Below, one piece after another: positions 1 through 13,720 of a stretch of DNA of 64,000 nt (the stretch's first letter is position 1; every line of letters begins with the position of its first letter). A program made the translations under genes and the position numbers. Below the pieces are notes generated by a model. That model ran no database searches and had not been told where the DNA came from. It saw nothing but the letters and a program-made list of their open reading frames with translations. The stretch comes from Hemerocallis citrina. Its lineage: Eukaryota; Streptophyta; Magnoliopsida; Asparagales; Asphodelaceae. The stretch is taken from contig CM030364.1 of assembly GCA_017893485.1 (NCBI GenBank), forward strand, positions 248,051,122 to 248,115,121. Reading direction: 5' to 3'.

Positions 1-984
1 TACTCGCCCTGGTTGGTACGGTCTCTTCCCAGTCTGCTGCGTTGGTGCATTGCTATTACCACTCCGTGGCTTGAGACATTGAGATTTGTAATGTCCCGTT
101 TCACCACAGTTGAAGCAAGTTACCGCAGGAGGTCTCACCACATTGTTCCCAGGTCCTCCAGCCACACTAATAGCGTTCGCCCCTGTCGGTTTGAACCTTT
201 GTGCAGATGGTTGTCCCTTGAAACTCCCAGAATGTGCGGGCCTCTTTCCAGACTGCCAGCTGTTCCTCCGGTTCTGAACAACATGGAACTGCTCCAAATC
301 TGCTTCCGTGGCTGCTGCTCGCTTGACTAACTTGTCAAATCTTCTGATACCAAGGGGTATCATCCGGGACCTCAAGCTCGGCCTCAATCCATGCTCGAAC
401 TTACGAGCCTTCTTAGCCTCATCCATCACTAGTTCCGGAGCATACCTAGAGAGCTGAGTAAACTTGGTCTCGTACTCTCTCACTGACATGCCGTCTTGCT
501 GTAGTGATAGAAATTCCATAGCCTTCTTCTCTTGAACATCGGAGGGAAAATAGTGGCTGCGGAATTCTTCCAAAAATTCCTTCCAACCAAGAACTATGCC
601 TCCCATGGTCCTCTTCATCGATTGCCACCACACAGCCGCATCCTTCTCAAGTTGCAGAGTCGCCAACTTCACCTTACTGCCCTCAGGGGTCTCTAGCACT
701 TCAAAGATTGTCTCTACCTGACGAATCCAGTTGTCAGCCGCATCAGGGTCTGACTTCCCTTCGAATACGGGTGGCTTCATTCGCTTGAATGATTCCACCA
801 GTTTAATCGCTTCGGGCACCGGATTCACAGGGCCCCTTCCTTGGTTCTGATTCATGGCCACGGCGTTGAGCGTCTGATAGACCCTCGCAAGTTCCGTTTC
901 CAGATCCAGACCTTTCCCGTTTCTAGCTCCTCTTCTAGATATATTCTGATGCAAAAGATCCATTAAATTCGAAGTATAAGACAT
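1..984 (-). CDS. gag: Gag polyprotein of a Ty3/gypsy retrotransposon (partial, runs off the left edge)
   Basis: Gag forms the virus-like particle that packages element RNA. The frame is open for at least 328 codons from the ATG at 984 to the window edge with no stop; another in-frame ATG lies at 1047, just downstream of an in-frame TGA. The middle part shows the retrotransposon gag (PF03732) pattern: a DNWIRQVETIFEV helix, AAVWWQSM, WKEFLEEFRSHYFP and SVREYETKFTQLSRYAPELV. A CX2CX4HX4C zinc knuckle (CFNCGETGHYKSQC) at bases 76-117 would bind RNA. Protease and the rest of pol would lie to the left, outside the window. Downstream in sequence, and so 5' on this strand, are a small acidic ORF, the primer-binding site and the LTR at 1672-4980. 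Seen: open frame and motifs. Inferred: the element may be young, because gag is undamaged, unlike most genes here. Confidence 0.93.
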   Translation of the reverse strand, partial: MSYTSNLMDLLHQNISRRGARNGKGLDLETELARVYQTLNAVAMNQNQGRGPVNPVPEAIKLVESFKRMKPPVFEGKSDPDAADNWIRQVETIFEVLETPEGSKVKLATLQLEKDAAVWWQSMKRTMGGIVLGWKEFLEEFRSHYFPSDVQEKKAMEFLSLQQDGMSVREYETKFTQLSRYAPELVMDEAKKARKFEHGLRPSLRSRMIPLGIRRFDKLVKRAAATEADLEQFHVVQNRRNSWQSGKRPAHSGSFKGQPSAQRFKPTGANAISVAGGPGNNVVRPPAVTCFNCGETGHYKSQCLKPRSGNSNAPTQQTGKRPYQPGRV

Positions 985-1111
985 GAATTTTAAATCAACT
1001 TGCATTTCATTGAATTCCAAACTTAATACATTCGAATCGAAAAACATCTCTTGACATCAGAATGAAAATAGTAGAAGCTACAACAGTCTAACTCCTACGG
1101 TTCCTCTTTGC

Positions 1112-1510
1112 TTATCGAAGTTCTCCCCGTAGTTCATCAACTTCATCCTTCAGCACATCGGTCAGATTCTTCCTCTTCTCGAGTTCCCATACCCGATGAC
1201 TGAGAACAGAAAAGTCGTCCTTTTGCTTTGCTAGCTGAGCCTCCAATAATCCGACTCTCTCTCGTAGTGTCTCTACCTGCCTCTGAAGAGAAGTCACAAG
1301 ACTATTTGGAACTGGTTCTTCTTCTTCGTTAGAAGAGTCATCAGATGAATCCGGAGGTGGGGTAATCTCTCGGGATTCAGGCCATTCTTCTCCGTCAGAA
1401 TCTGCTTGCCCTGGGTAGTACTCGTCCTCGGAATCTGCCTGTCCAGGATGGTACTCTTCCTCGATGATATGCCAGTCGTCGTCTCCAGCAGGGTCAAACT
1501 GATCAGCCAT
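1112..1510 (-). CDS. Small acidic coiled-coil ORF between LTR and gag
   Basis: An open frame of 132 codons from ATG at 1510 (the frame also has an ATG at 1552; the inner one, MADQFDPAG, gives a more natural start). The N-terminal half is very acidic and holds a short tandem duplication, YHPGQADSEDE followed by YYPGQADSDGE. The C-terminal ~65 residues are charged with regular hydrophobic spacing (LQRQVETLRERVGLLEAQL, then VWELEKRK and DVLKDEVDELRGELR), as in a dimeric coiled coil. It ends 65-128 bases before the possible gag starts and follows the primer site, so it would be the first ORF of the genomic RNA. Some plant Ty3/gypsy lineages (for example Ogre) carry an extra ORF before gag; I do not recognise this one as homologous. 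Function unknown. Confidence 0.6.
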   Translation of the reverse strand: MADQFDPAGDDDWHIIEEEYHPGQADSEDEYYPGQADSDGEEWPESREITPPPDSSDDSSNEEEEPVPNSLVTSLQRQVETLRERVGLLEAQLAKQKDDFSVLSHRVWELEKRKNLTDVLKDEVDELRGELR

Positions 1511-1656
1511 CTTAGAAATAGAGAGGAAGAAGCATAAGTCAAAGAGCAACACAAATGTAAGTCACTTACATTTAAATCTCTAGACTCAAACACACACTCT
1601 AATGTCCACTACTAGGGTGTCGTTCCTTATAAATTTGTACAAGTGTGGAAAGCGTG

Positions 1657-1668
1657 GCTCTGATACCA
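1657..1668 (-). other. Primer-binding site, initiator tRNA-Met type
   Basis: Reads TGGTATCAGAGC on the minus strand, the complement of the 3' end of plant initiator tRNA-Met, three bases inside the LTR edge at 1672. It fixes the element as minus-strand and the LTR at 1672-4980 as its 5' LTR. Confidence 0.93.
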
Positions 1669-3248
1669 CTCTGTAACGCCCCGAATCCCAAATACACTGA
1701 ATTCGAGATGTTCTACAGGATCTTTCCGCTTCATTTAGTACAATTTTACAAGGAAATTTGAACTTTTCACTTTACATCAGAGTTTACATGAATACATTAC
1801 AATTTATATTGCACAGCGGAAGTAAACTTTACAACAATGAAATAAATGTACAACAACATTGAATAATCTTTAAGCATCTATTCCTCTTTAATCTTTATCA
1901 TGCCATTTACCTGCATATAAGACTGTGGGTACGTCAGTTTATTCAACTGACGAACATTATACACGGCCATCCTCTCTATACCGGAAATAGTATAACTTAT
2001 TTTCCATATTTAGCAAACACAAACTTGTCACATATCAAACTAAAGGGACTACCCTATTGATGTCGTGTTGTGGTTGTGCACTTAGTCCTTAATGCAGTTA
2101 TTTATATTATATGACACTAATGCGCACTTGCTCGGATTCTATGCATCCCATACTACATAGGTCCGAGGGCAAGCCCTTAATCGTTCTTCATCTTTGTAGG
2201 GTTCAATCCCTCGTCATGACTTAATCTACTACTGTAACTACGGTAAGTATCCTAGATGTTTTCTGACCTACGGACTCATGTCTAGGCGCCCTGGAGGGAA
2301 TCCCATCGCACTGACACATGACTCATCATGCAGGCATCCTGTGGTAATTCAGATCCTACCATAGACATGACACCACCCGTAGTCTTCAAACATCCCGCGA
2401 GCATCGCCATCGGGACGGTACTCTGGAGCAGTATCCTCGCCCAGACTCATCATAGGATATCCTGGGATACGCTCTCGCTGCTATCCAATGGCCCTCATAC
2501 TCAATGTTTTTCTCTTACTTTCATCACGTCTTCACTATGTAGCTAATCCTTAATTCTAATGATATAGAATCATGAATAAAACCAAAGCACTAGAGTTAGC
2601 CTCTCCACTAAACCGGACTTATACATTTGTTCAACATGACCAACCATGATCTTTCATATTTCATTTTATTTCTTTCCAAATGCCGGGGGAGACTTAGCTA
2701 CTCTTTTGTTTCAATTCCCATTCACAAATTCTAAAGTTGAGTGTTTCAACTCATAGGTTCACATGTTGAGTTGTCATACTCAAAATATTTCTATCTTCAA
2801 ATCATGATTTCCGAATCATTCAATAGTCCATGATTATACACTAAATTCAACTATTCATCATGTAACTCATGCAATAATATTTTCACATAAAAAAACCACA
2901 TCACTAGTTACTTAATCAAGGATGAATATTTATACATCATGAATTGTCACACCATTCTCCATTGAGAATAATTCACATCACTTCATATAATTCACATCTT
3001 ATTCGTATTTTTTTCTTCTGATATTCCATTTTAAATCTTTTGTAAAGTACCACTCTATACAAATGCAAGTGTAGAACTTATAGTTCTAAATTATACTTTT
3101 ACTCCTTAAACATACTCCACTTCATACGAATAATCCTCAAATTATTTTTCATAAACTCCACATGATTTTAAAATAATAAATATATTTTTTTTCCACATTT
3201 TTTATCACTAAAACACCCCAAAAAATTTATTTTTCCACAACATAAACA

Positions 3249-3330
3249 CAGCCGAAGGCCACGGATCGAACCAGCGACCACTAGGAGAAACAACCAAAGC
3301 ACAGACCACTAGGCCGAGTGCTGCCCACGC
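3249..3330 (-). other. tRNA-like module 1 in family-A LTR
   Basis: On the minus strand there is an A-box-like GGCCTAGTGGTCTG followed, after about 35 bases, by a B-box-like GGTTCGATCC. The spacing and order are those of a tRNA or tRNA-derived SINE head. The solo copy has the equivalent at 29013-29092. I cannot fold a convincing cloverleaf by eye, so this is not called a tRNA gene. Confidence 0.5.
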
Positions 3331-3408
3331 ATAGAAGAGGGCGCGAAAGCATTAAGTGTTCTTCGGCCGCACTGTTTATATAATTTTTGAAATGAAAATT
3401 AAAAGTAT

Positions 3409-3495
3409 GGCAACCCGGGAGATCGAACCAGAGACCTCAGACCACTGTAGCGCTCTAAGGCTATCCTGACCACTTGAGCTACGTGCTCAGGTTGT
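3409..3495 (-). other. tRNA-like module 2 in family-A LTR
   Basis: On the minus strand TAGCTCAAGTGGTCAG (A-box-like) precedes GGTTCGATCTCCC (B-box-like) by about 45 bases. The equivalent in the solo copy, 29176-29258, reads TAGCTCAGGCGGTCA and GGATCGAATCCC. Both motifs persist between two diverged LTRs. Confidence 0.55.
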
Positions 3496-4422
3496 CAAAG
3501 TTACAACCCCAAATTTATTTAACCAATTATTCTCTGTTATTTAGAGTACATCGATGTTCATCAACATCTTACTTCAATTTGCTCTTACTAATATACTATA
3601 AAAATTCCAGATTTATCATATCCATCATGAATTTTACTCCAGTATATAAAATAATTTTCTCAAATAATTAACATATTTTTCCCCATAAATAACACATTTC
3701 TACCATACAAATTGGTTAATTTAATATACTACCACTAATACATTCCTTTTTCGACATTATAGTTTCATTAGTCTCTATACTAATTTTCTGCCATTATTCA
3801 TCTTATAAATATAATGACTGCATCTTAATTTATTCGTTACAACAACATAACAAAATTTCTAATTAGCACATAATGCGACATTGTCAACTACTAATCTTTG
3901 TGCATAATTTCCATGCTACTAACGAAAGTTCATTTACACAATTCATAACCATATTCATGTTGCACCCAACTTGAATTTTAATAGTAGAATCACACACAAT
4001 TTGCATATCAACAATTCAATCAATTATAGCTCTTTTTTTTTCAATTAAAAAGTGCACTCTTATTAATCATTTTCATGCATCATTTTTCTAATCGAATCTA
4101 GCATGCATTCCTATTTACAAATAGGAAAAATTTACCCACCTTAATTTGGAGAGAAAAATACAATTTAGCAACCTCCTAGACGAATGTCCTTGCAACGAGA
4201 GTGCTCCTCCTCCTTGAACACGCGCACACAAGCCTCCCAAGCACCAAACCGAGAACTCCTAGTTGATGGCCGGCCTCCTCTTCTCCTTGATGTTGCAAGC
4301 ACAATCCCACACACTCTCAATTTTTTAACTCACAAAATCACTACTAGATAATATAATTTAGACTATAGGTTTGGAGGGATTAATAAGCACAAGAATAACT
4401 AGCCATGGGGGGTGGGGGGGGG

Positions 4423-4980
4423 ATATTTATACTAAAAATCTAGGAAAATGTAGGGCTAGGATTGAAGTAGGAGTTAGGAACAAATGGTTTAGATTTAATG
4501 AGGAGTTACACTAACTACCCACAATCAAGTAACCACCACACCATGATTTTCACTCAAATTTTCATTTCCCTCCAAGCTCACAACCGGCCTAGCTTGGAAA
4601 AGTGTATTTTGCACGTGTACGTGCAATGCACGTGCAAGCAACTAGGTCCAAAAGTTGTACATTAAATTTTATATAAAAATAAACTTTAAATTGTATTCTA
4701 CATGACAAGTTGTATATAAAAAAATAAATTAACTCATGGGCTTTAGTTTATGGGCCAAAATAATTATTTTTAAAATAACATAAATGAATTACATTTTGGG
4801 CTTTTTTAAAAAGAAAAGGCTTTTATCTATTTAGAAGAAGACTTCATATAAAAGCACATATTTAAAAATCTATACATCATCATGATGAAAATAATCATAA
4901 AATTCAACCAAAAATATTGCACGTGCATACTACGTGCAAAAATAAAATAATTTTCTTTAAATAAAAATCGGGGCATTACA
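4423..4980 (-). promoter_or_regulatory. U3 promoter of family-A LTR: TATA box and CACGTG cluster
   Basis: Reading leftward from the LTR start at 4980, there are ACGTGC/GCACGTGC motifs at about 4917-4938 and again at 4611-4640, then a TATA-like box at about 4422-4433. The same order occurs in the solo LTR: 30852-30874, 30524-30554 and 30332-30343. CACGTG is the G-box core recognised by plant bZIP and bHLH factors. Promoter use is inferred. Confidence 0.5.
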
Positions 4981-6450
4981 GTAAGGATGAGATATGTAGA
5001 GTCTGTGAATGCAACTGTTGGGATGTAGGTGGTGAAAGTGCAGGATGCTGTGGGAATGTAGGTGGTGTCTCCGTAAGAGGAACAATAGGTGTAATGTCAG
5101 TAGGGGATGGAAAAGGGGCCAAAGTAGTGGGATCATATGGAATGCGTGAAGGTATGACCGGGGAGATAGGCTTAACAATTGGGGAATCAAGAAAACTAGT
5201 ATTCTTTATGTTTTGGACTGAGCCCTAGGTGAACATGCTTAGTGGCTTGAGTGGTGAGCTTCGTGCGCTCAGTGGGAGGGAAAAGAACATAACAGGTGCC
5301 CCAAAAGTACGGAGCATACTGTAGTCCGGTAGTGAGTGACAAAGAGCCTCATAAGGTGATGTGCCATATAGAGCAGACGAGAAAGTGATATTAATAAGAC
5401 TGACAGACGTCATGACAACTTCAGCCCAGAAATAACGAGGAACAGAAGAGGAAAGTAGAAGAGCGCGAGCCGTCTCAAGGATGTGACGATGCTTGCGTTC
5501 AACTACATCATTTTGCTTATGCGTGTGAGGGCATGATTGCTGAAAGAGTGTACCATGAGATTGAAGGATCGATCTCATAGCAGCGGAAGTGTACTCACGA
5601 GCACCGTATGATCGAAATGTTTGGATATAAACACCAAACTGACTATGAACTATGTTTTAAAAAACTGGTAAATGTCAGGTATCTCAGAGTTTTGACACAT
5701 AAGAAATATCCATGTGAATCTAGTAAATTCTTCGATAAAAATAACATAATAGAGATAAACTTTGTGAGAAGGTGTAGAAGATGGTCCCCATATGTCAGAG
5801 TGAATAAGTTGAAAATGATGGATGGTTTGAGATGTGCTTTTGTGATTAAAAGGGAGTGCTATGTGTTTGGGCAAATGACAACACTAAAAATCAGACAAAT
5901 GAGTAAAAGAAAGAGGACAGGGCACCACCACAGGCTAAAGTCTTGAGTCGAGACTCACTAATATGTCCTAAATGTCTGTGCCACAGATCAACATCAGAGA
6001 ACACAACACCAGCAAAATGATGATGAGATTTATAGTCATGAAGAAAATCTAGATGATATAGACGACCCTGTCGACTAGCACGCCTAAACTCCTGACCAGT
6101 GTGTAAATCAGTGATAGAACAACCTAAAGAATCAAACATAATGACGAGACCACTATCACATATCGCACTAATAGAAATAAGATTCATGAATAAATGAGGA
6201 GTATAAAGAACATAAGACAATGTGAGAATGAGAGAGCTAATAGACCCTGAGTGTGTAGTGAGAACTTGTGAGCCATCGACAGTGAGTAGGGATGAAGTGT
6301 GAGAGGGAAGTGCAGTGCTAGTGGTGAGCAGTATATAATTACTAGTAAGATGATGTGATGCACCAGAATCTAAAATCCAGGAAGAATTCATACTTGGAGT
6401 AACAGAGAATGCAGGGACAGAGTGGCCAGTAGTGACAGACGGACCCAAGA
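4981..6450 (-). pseudogene. Ty1/copia Pol remnant: protease, GAG-pre-integrase, integrase
   Basis: A decayed copia polyprotein in several frames. The best pieces, in element order, are 6448-5891 with the aspartic protease motif WILDSGASHHLTSN and the GAG-pre-integrase zinc-type motif LWHRHLGH; 5874-5650 with the integrase core start FQLIHSDIWGP; and 5578-5225 with CPHTHKQNDVVERKHRHILE and the helix that follows. The segment 5215-4981 translates as the proline- and serine-rich linker that usually separates integrase from reverse transcriptase. Frameshifts separate the three ORFs. Reverse transcriptase and RNase H are missing because the family-A gypsy element is inserted at 4980. The frame just upstream (about 6530-6450) still reads as the linker before protease (TPTNWANL, then a stop). 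The 5' LTR of this element is most likely the one at 11441-11579. Confidence 0.85.
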
Positions 6451-6525
6451 GCTGAAGTTCCAGCTGAGCGAGACGATGTTAAAGATTAGCCCAATTAGTA
6501 GGAGTCGGCAAGGCTGGAGTAACGG

Positions 6526-7036
6526 TCATGACCGAGGATGTAATGAAAGAAGTGATGCGAGAGGAAGGAGAGTGATGTCGTAGCGGCAGGGAACGAAGTG
6601 AGGTTGAAAAAACTGCTGGTGTCGGGATCGAGATAGGGAGCTGGATGGTACTATCGGTTGCGGAAGAAGTGGTGGTGCATGGTGAGGGATGATGCTGGGA
6701 GGAGGAGGTAGGAGACCAGAATCAGGATGATGGTGCCACTGCATGTGTCTGAATCTGGAGGAAGATTGGATGTGAGAGAGAGTGAATAGGGAGATGTAGC
6801 AGGGGGAAAGCCGGTGGAGAATGAAGGAGAACGGTGAGACTGAGGTTCCATTAGAGAAGAAAGAGTATTTGCATTTTTTTTTAGACTGGCGGCAACAGCG
6901 ACGGTGTCGACTATGACAGCAGCAAATAGCAAGCAGCTATCGGGTTTGGGTAGTGGAGTTGGATATTTGGTTTTGATGGTGATTTGGATATAGGGTTTGG
7001 TTATTGGGGTTGGATATTGGGTGATTTGGATAGAAT
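6526..7036 (-). repeat. Copia internal region, first copy of a ~510-bp tandem duplication
   Basis: This segment is repeated, in the same orientation, by 7037-7106 plus 10552-10986, the second copy being split by the LTR at 7107-10551. Shared landmarks are GTCATGACCGAGGAT, GGTTGAAAAAACTG/GGTCGAAAAAACTG and GCAAGCAGCTATCGGG. Minus-strand translations are proline- and serine-rich with no clear domain. It occupies the place where gag should be, before the protease remnant. Confidence 0.7.
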
Positions 7037-7106
7037 AACGGTCATGACCGAGGATTTAAGGGAAGAAGTGTTGCGAGGAGGAAGGAGACGTTGTCGCGGT
7101 GGAAGG

Positions 7107-10551
<3,445 letters not shown>

Positions 10552-10986
10552 AGTGAGGTCGAAAAAACTGTTGGTGTTGGGATCGAGACAGGGAGCTGGA
10601 TGGTGCTATCGGTTGTGGAAGAAGTGGTGGTGCATGGTGGGGGATGATGCTGAGAGGAGGAGGTAGGAGATCGGAATCATGATGATGGCTGCACTACATG
10701 TGTCTGAATTTGGAGGAAGACCGGGATGTGAGAGAGAGTGAAGAGGGAGATGTAACAGCGGGGAAGCCGATGGAGAATCAAAGTGACCGATGAGACTGAG
10801 GTTCCACTGGAGAAGAAATAGTACCTACATTTTTTTTAAAGACTGGCGGCAATGGCGACGGCGACGATTGTGACAGTAGCAAACAACAAGCAGCTATCGG
10901 GGTTAGTTAGTGGAGTTGGATATTGGGTTTGGATGGTGATTTGGATATAGGGTTTGGGTAATTGGGTTGGATATTGGGTGATTTAG
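10552..10986 (-). repeat. Copia internal region, second copy of the duplication (continued)
   Basis: Resumes the second copy begun at 7037-7106 after the family-C insertion. Similarity to 6597-7026 is continuous, with scattered substitutions. Confidence 0.7.
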
Positions 10987-11428
10987 ATACTGGGTTTTTT
11001 TTCTTTTTCTTTTTTTGGAATTCGGGTATAGAGTAAACGGGTATTAAGGTTTCGGGTCGGGTTTGGTTAGAATTTGAGGGTAATAGGTATAGAGTACATG
11101 ACTTTTATTTTTTCATAGGCGGTTAGGGTTTCAGGTGGAGGGTCGACGGGGTTGTTGGAGCTGTTGTTGTTGTTGATGGAGTTGGGGAAGCCGACGGGTG
11201 TTTAGGGAGGTCGATGGTGATGGAATTGTGGAAGTCGACGGTGATGGAGAGGAGGGTTGCTGTTGTTGTTGATGTTGTTGTTGTTGCTGGAGTTAGGGAA
11301 GTCGACATTGATTCACGTCGGGATTTGTCGATGGGCTTAGGAAGTTGACGAGATTAGGAAGATGAAGAGGGTAGATTAGAAATTTGTGATTAAGTGGATT
11401 TTGAATTGGGGTTAGGGATTATAGTTCT
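10987..11428 (-). other. Low-complexity copia leader
   Basis: Between the primer site and the duplicated block. It holds GTTGTT-type trinucleotide runs at about 11160-11185 and 11258-11290 and a minus-strand frame of 61 codons rich in Thr, Pro and Ser. No gag domain is recognisable. Confidence 0.5.
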
Positions 11429-11579
11429 GCTCTGATACCATGACAAAGTTAACAGAGAGATTGGAAATATTTATTTGAATTGTTTATAAGTGAGTACAAT
11501 GTCTCTTATATAGAGGAAGGAACCAAATACTAAACTGATCCATAACCTGATATGGGACTATATAATACAATATCTAACA
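11429..11579 (-). mobile_element. 139-bp copia 5' LTR with adjoining primer site
   Basis: LTR 11441-11579; on the minus strand it starts TGTTAGATATTGTATTATAT and ends AACTTTGTCA, followed at once by TGGTATCAGAGC (11440-11429), the tRNA-Met primer site. A TATATAAGAG promoter motif lies at about 11505-11515. Very short LTRs of this form are typical of several plant copia lineages. It is inserted in the gag of another copia element; the TSD on this side would be 11580-11584 (CTGAA), and the partner is not in view. Confidence 0.85.
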
Positions 11580-12012
11580 CTGAAATAGTGTGTGATCCAC
11601 GAGTGAGTTCATGAAGTCTGCGTCTAATATAAAAAGAGTTCGCAGTAGACTTCTCTTTGAAATTGTTCTGGATGCGATCCCAAATAGCTGGTGATGAATG
11701 TTTTGAAACCAACTACAGTATCGATGAGAGATCAAACAAAGTAGCAGACAAGGTGTTGACCAAGTTTTATTCAGTGCAATACCAATCTTCATAATTTGGA
11801 GCAGACACATCAGGGCATGGGAAAGAGCCTTTCGCAAACTTCATAAGTTTTGATCCATTGAGGTAAGACTCCATTCGATGAGACCATAAAAGAAAATTAT
11901 CATCAGTTAACTTAACAGTAACAGAATGAGAAATAGGTTGAGAGGGTACTAATGGCATGGAGGAGGCTGTGGAGGATGACATCGTAGAAGATGTGGCTGC
12001 AACGGAAGTCAT
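11580..12012 (-). pseudogene. Gag remnant of an older Ty1/copia element
   Basis: From ATG at 12012 the frame reads a Ser/Thr-rich head and then VKLTDDNFLLWSHRMESYL and GSKLMKF, the conserved copia gag N-terminus. After a stop following YEDWYCTE, other frames continue with PAIWDRIQNNFKEKS and RRRLHELTRGSHTISV, the conserved W and TRGSHT parts of UBN2-type gag. The younger copia LTR interrupts it right after SHTISV. Remaining domains of this older element are not in the window. Confidence 0.82.
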
Positions 12013-12210
12013 GAAGAGCAGCAGTAGATCGCTATAACGAGCGGCTGGAAGCGTCACAGGTAGTCTAGCTTCTGGATTGTTTGGCGACTAATTTGTCGTT
12101 GTTTCTGAAGAGCAGTGGGCTCACCTAATAGGATGGAGAAGAACTGATCAGCGTCAATACCCCATTTGGGAGGAGAAAAGAGAAAGAAAAAAGAGACAGA
12201 GAAGGATCTC

Positions 12211-12425
12211 GCTCAGATTCCATGAAAATACTTTTTGGAATTTTTGTTGTGTTTACTTTTTGGAATTTTTGCGGTGTTTTCTCCTTGAAACAGACAATGT
12301 GTTTATATACACGAGCTAGCTACTTTACAGGAATTTAGATCCTAGAATTATGCAATAGAATTAAGATCCTACAATTAGGTGATTGCAACAAATTAGTTTA
12401 TAGGAATGAAGGGATTTAGAAATCA
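12211..12425 (-). mobile_element. 5' LTR and degenerate primer site of the older copia element
   Basis: A primer-site-like TGGAATCTGAGC (12222-12211, minus) differs from the usual TGGTATCAGAGC by two bases. The LTR begins at 12223 on the map and has a TATA motif (GTATATAAAC) near 12301-12310. The outer end is uncertain; TGATTTCT at about 12425 would give about 200 bp. The order LTR, primer site, gag (12012) supports the call. Confidence 0.6.
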
Positions 12426-12472
12426 GTAAATCATGCTTGTTAATGGAGAAGATCAGCAGGTTTGATTGAATA

Positions 12473-13720
12473 TTATGCTGCTTTAACAAGAACATTAGAG
12501 TAATTATTTAGGATATGAAAAATCATAATATTTGTTATTGTTTTGTACAGAGCATAGTAGGTCAGGCATCTGTTCGGGTTGGCAGTCCAGGTTAGGTTAC
12601 CCGACCAGTACACACCTAGAGGAGGAAGCATGTACGGGTCTTCAGGGAGATGGATCCAGCTGGGTGATTGTTTTCTAACTACAGGACGCCCAACGTGGAT
12701 ACGCTCCCAGCTCCACACTTGAAGCAAAATCATCGGGTCATTCATCTGCACGGACCTGAGGGCACACAGGCACAAACTCCTGTAGAGGGATGCTAGGGCA
12801 GCACTACCCCAACTATACTGGCCGACTCGTCCAAGGTCTGCAATAAGCGGGAGGTACATGAGGGGGACGGAATGGCCGCTTGAGTTAGACAATAGTACCC
12901 CTCCAAAAAGAGTAAGGATGTACGCCCTGCAGTACATCTGGACCTCCTCTTCGGTCAAATCATCTGTCAGTCGGTCTTTAAATTTTTCCTTCAACCACTT
13001 CAGACGAATTTGTTTCCCAACTACTGCACCAGTCTCCACTTCGACACCTAGGTATTGTTCTACTAAGTATGGGGCATCGAAGTCCATAGAGCCGGTCACC
13101 GCCTGCCCATCTACCGGAAAGCCTGTGATGACTGAAACGTCCTGCAACGTAACAGTCAGCTCCCCAACTGACAAGTGGAAGCTGTGGGTCTCAGGAAGCC
13201 ATCTCTCGAGGAGTGCTGTTAGTAGAGGCCGATCGCACTTGATGCCGCTCATCAGTGCAATACCATATAGACCGCAATCCCGTAATATTTGGTGAATCCG
13301 TGGGTGCATAGGGAGTGGATGACCCCCACGGAAGGTACACTCTTTCGAATCCCCCTCCCACACATCTTTGGAGCGATGGTGCGACTGAAGCGTTAGAAGA
13401 GTGGGGTCGAGTGGACCTGGACCAACAAGGGGAACCGTAGATGAAGAAGGGGCAGGCGACGAAGTACCAGCCACATTTTGGTTACTTGGGACCTGCAAAA
13501 CAACATTTACATCAGCAAATAAATATATCAATCAATTATATGACAATGAAACAAATCGAATGCAAAAAAAAATATAACTTACATTACTTCGTTCGTTGCC
13601 ACCATGACGACCACCACCACATCCACTGCGTGGAGGTGGGCCAAAAGATGTACGTGGTCCATCGCTACGATTGGCTCTACTACTAGTGCCAGCCTCCACA
13701 CGTCTCTTATTCCGTGGCAT
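12473..13720 (-). CDS. Plant mobile domain (PMD, MAIN/MAIL-like) gene, two exons, C-terminus probably truncated
   Basis: Exon 1 is 13720-13583 (46 codons, MPRNKRRVEAG..., basic and Gly/Arg-rich) ending at a GTAAGT donor. The intron 13582-13493 ends in TTTTGCAG. Exon 2 is 13492-12473, in phase, giving 385 residues. Exon 2 has the PMD (PF10536) signature: LTALLERWLPETHSFHLSVG, GELTVTLQDVSVITGFPVDG, then YILTLFGGVLLSNSSG, LPLIADLG, YSWGSAALASLYRSLC and WSWERIHVGRP. In family terms this is MAIN/MAIL1-like, often annotated as a phosphatase-7 long-form homologue; the domain also occurs widely inside plant transposons. Plant MAIN proteins act in the nucleus in silencing and genome stability, but no function can be assumed for this copy. 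After LTYYAL the sequence departs from the paralogue at 45-47 kb, so the last ~25 residues look like intron read-through or truncation. It is uninterrupted, unlike the other copy. Confidence 0.85.

Larger units (their letters stand above)
1672..4980 (-). mobile_element. 5' LTR of the Ty3/gypsy element (family A, 3.3 kb)
   Basis: The left end reads TGTAACGCCCCGA and the right end TCGGGGCATTACA, near-perfect inverted termini of the TG...CA type. It adjoins the primer site at 1657-1668. A second, diverged copy with the same termini and the same order of internal blocks is the solo LTR at 27536-30915. On the minus strand a TATA-like box (AGTATAAATAT, about 4422-4433) lies about 550 bases from the LTR start, so the R-U5 part is very long. 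Two tRNA-like modules and a cluster of CACGTG motifs are annotated separately. The target duplication would be GTAAG at 4981-4985; its partner lies outside the window. Confidence 0.9.

Noticed and set aside
13..330. Plus-strand 105-codon frame at the left edge
   Set aside because: It is antisense to the well-supported gag frame with its zinc knuckle.
3241..3495. Genuine tRNA genes
   Set aside because: A/B boxes are present but I cannot form a full acceptor stem and anticodon loop by eye; kept as tRNA-like modules.
12858..13295. Plus-strand 145-codon frame
   Set aside because: Antisense shadow of the PMD exon.
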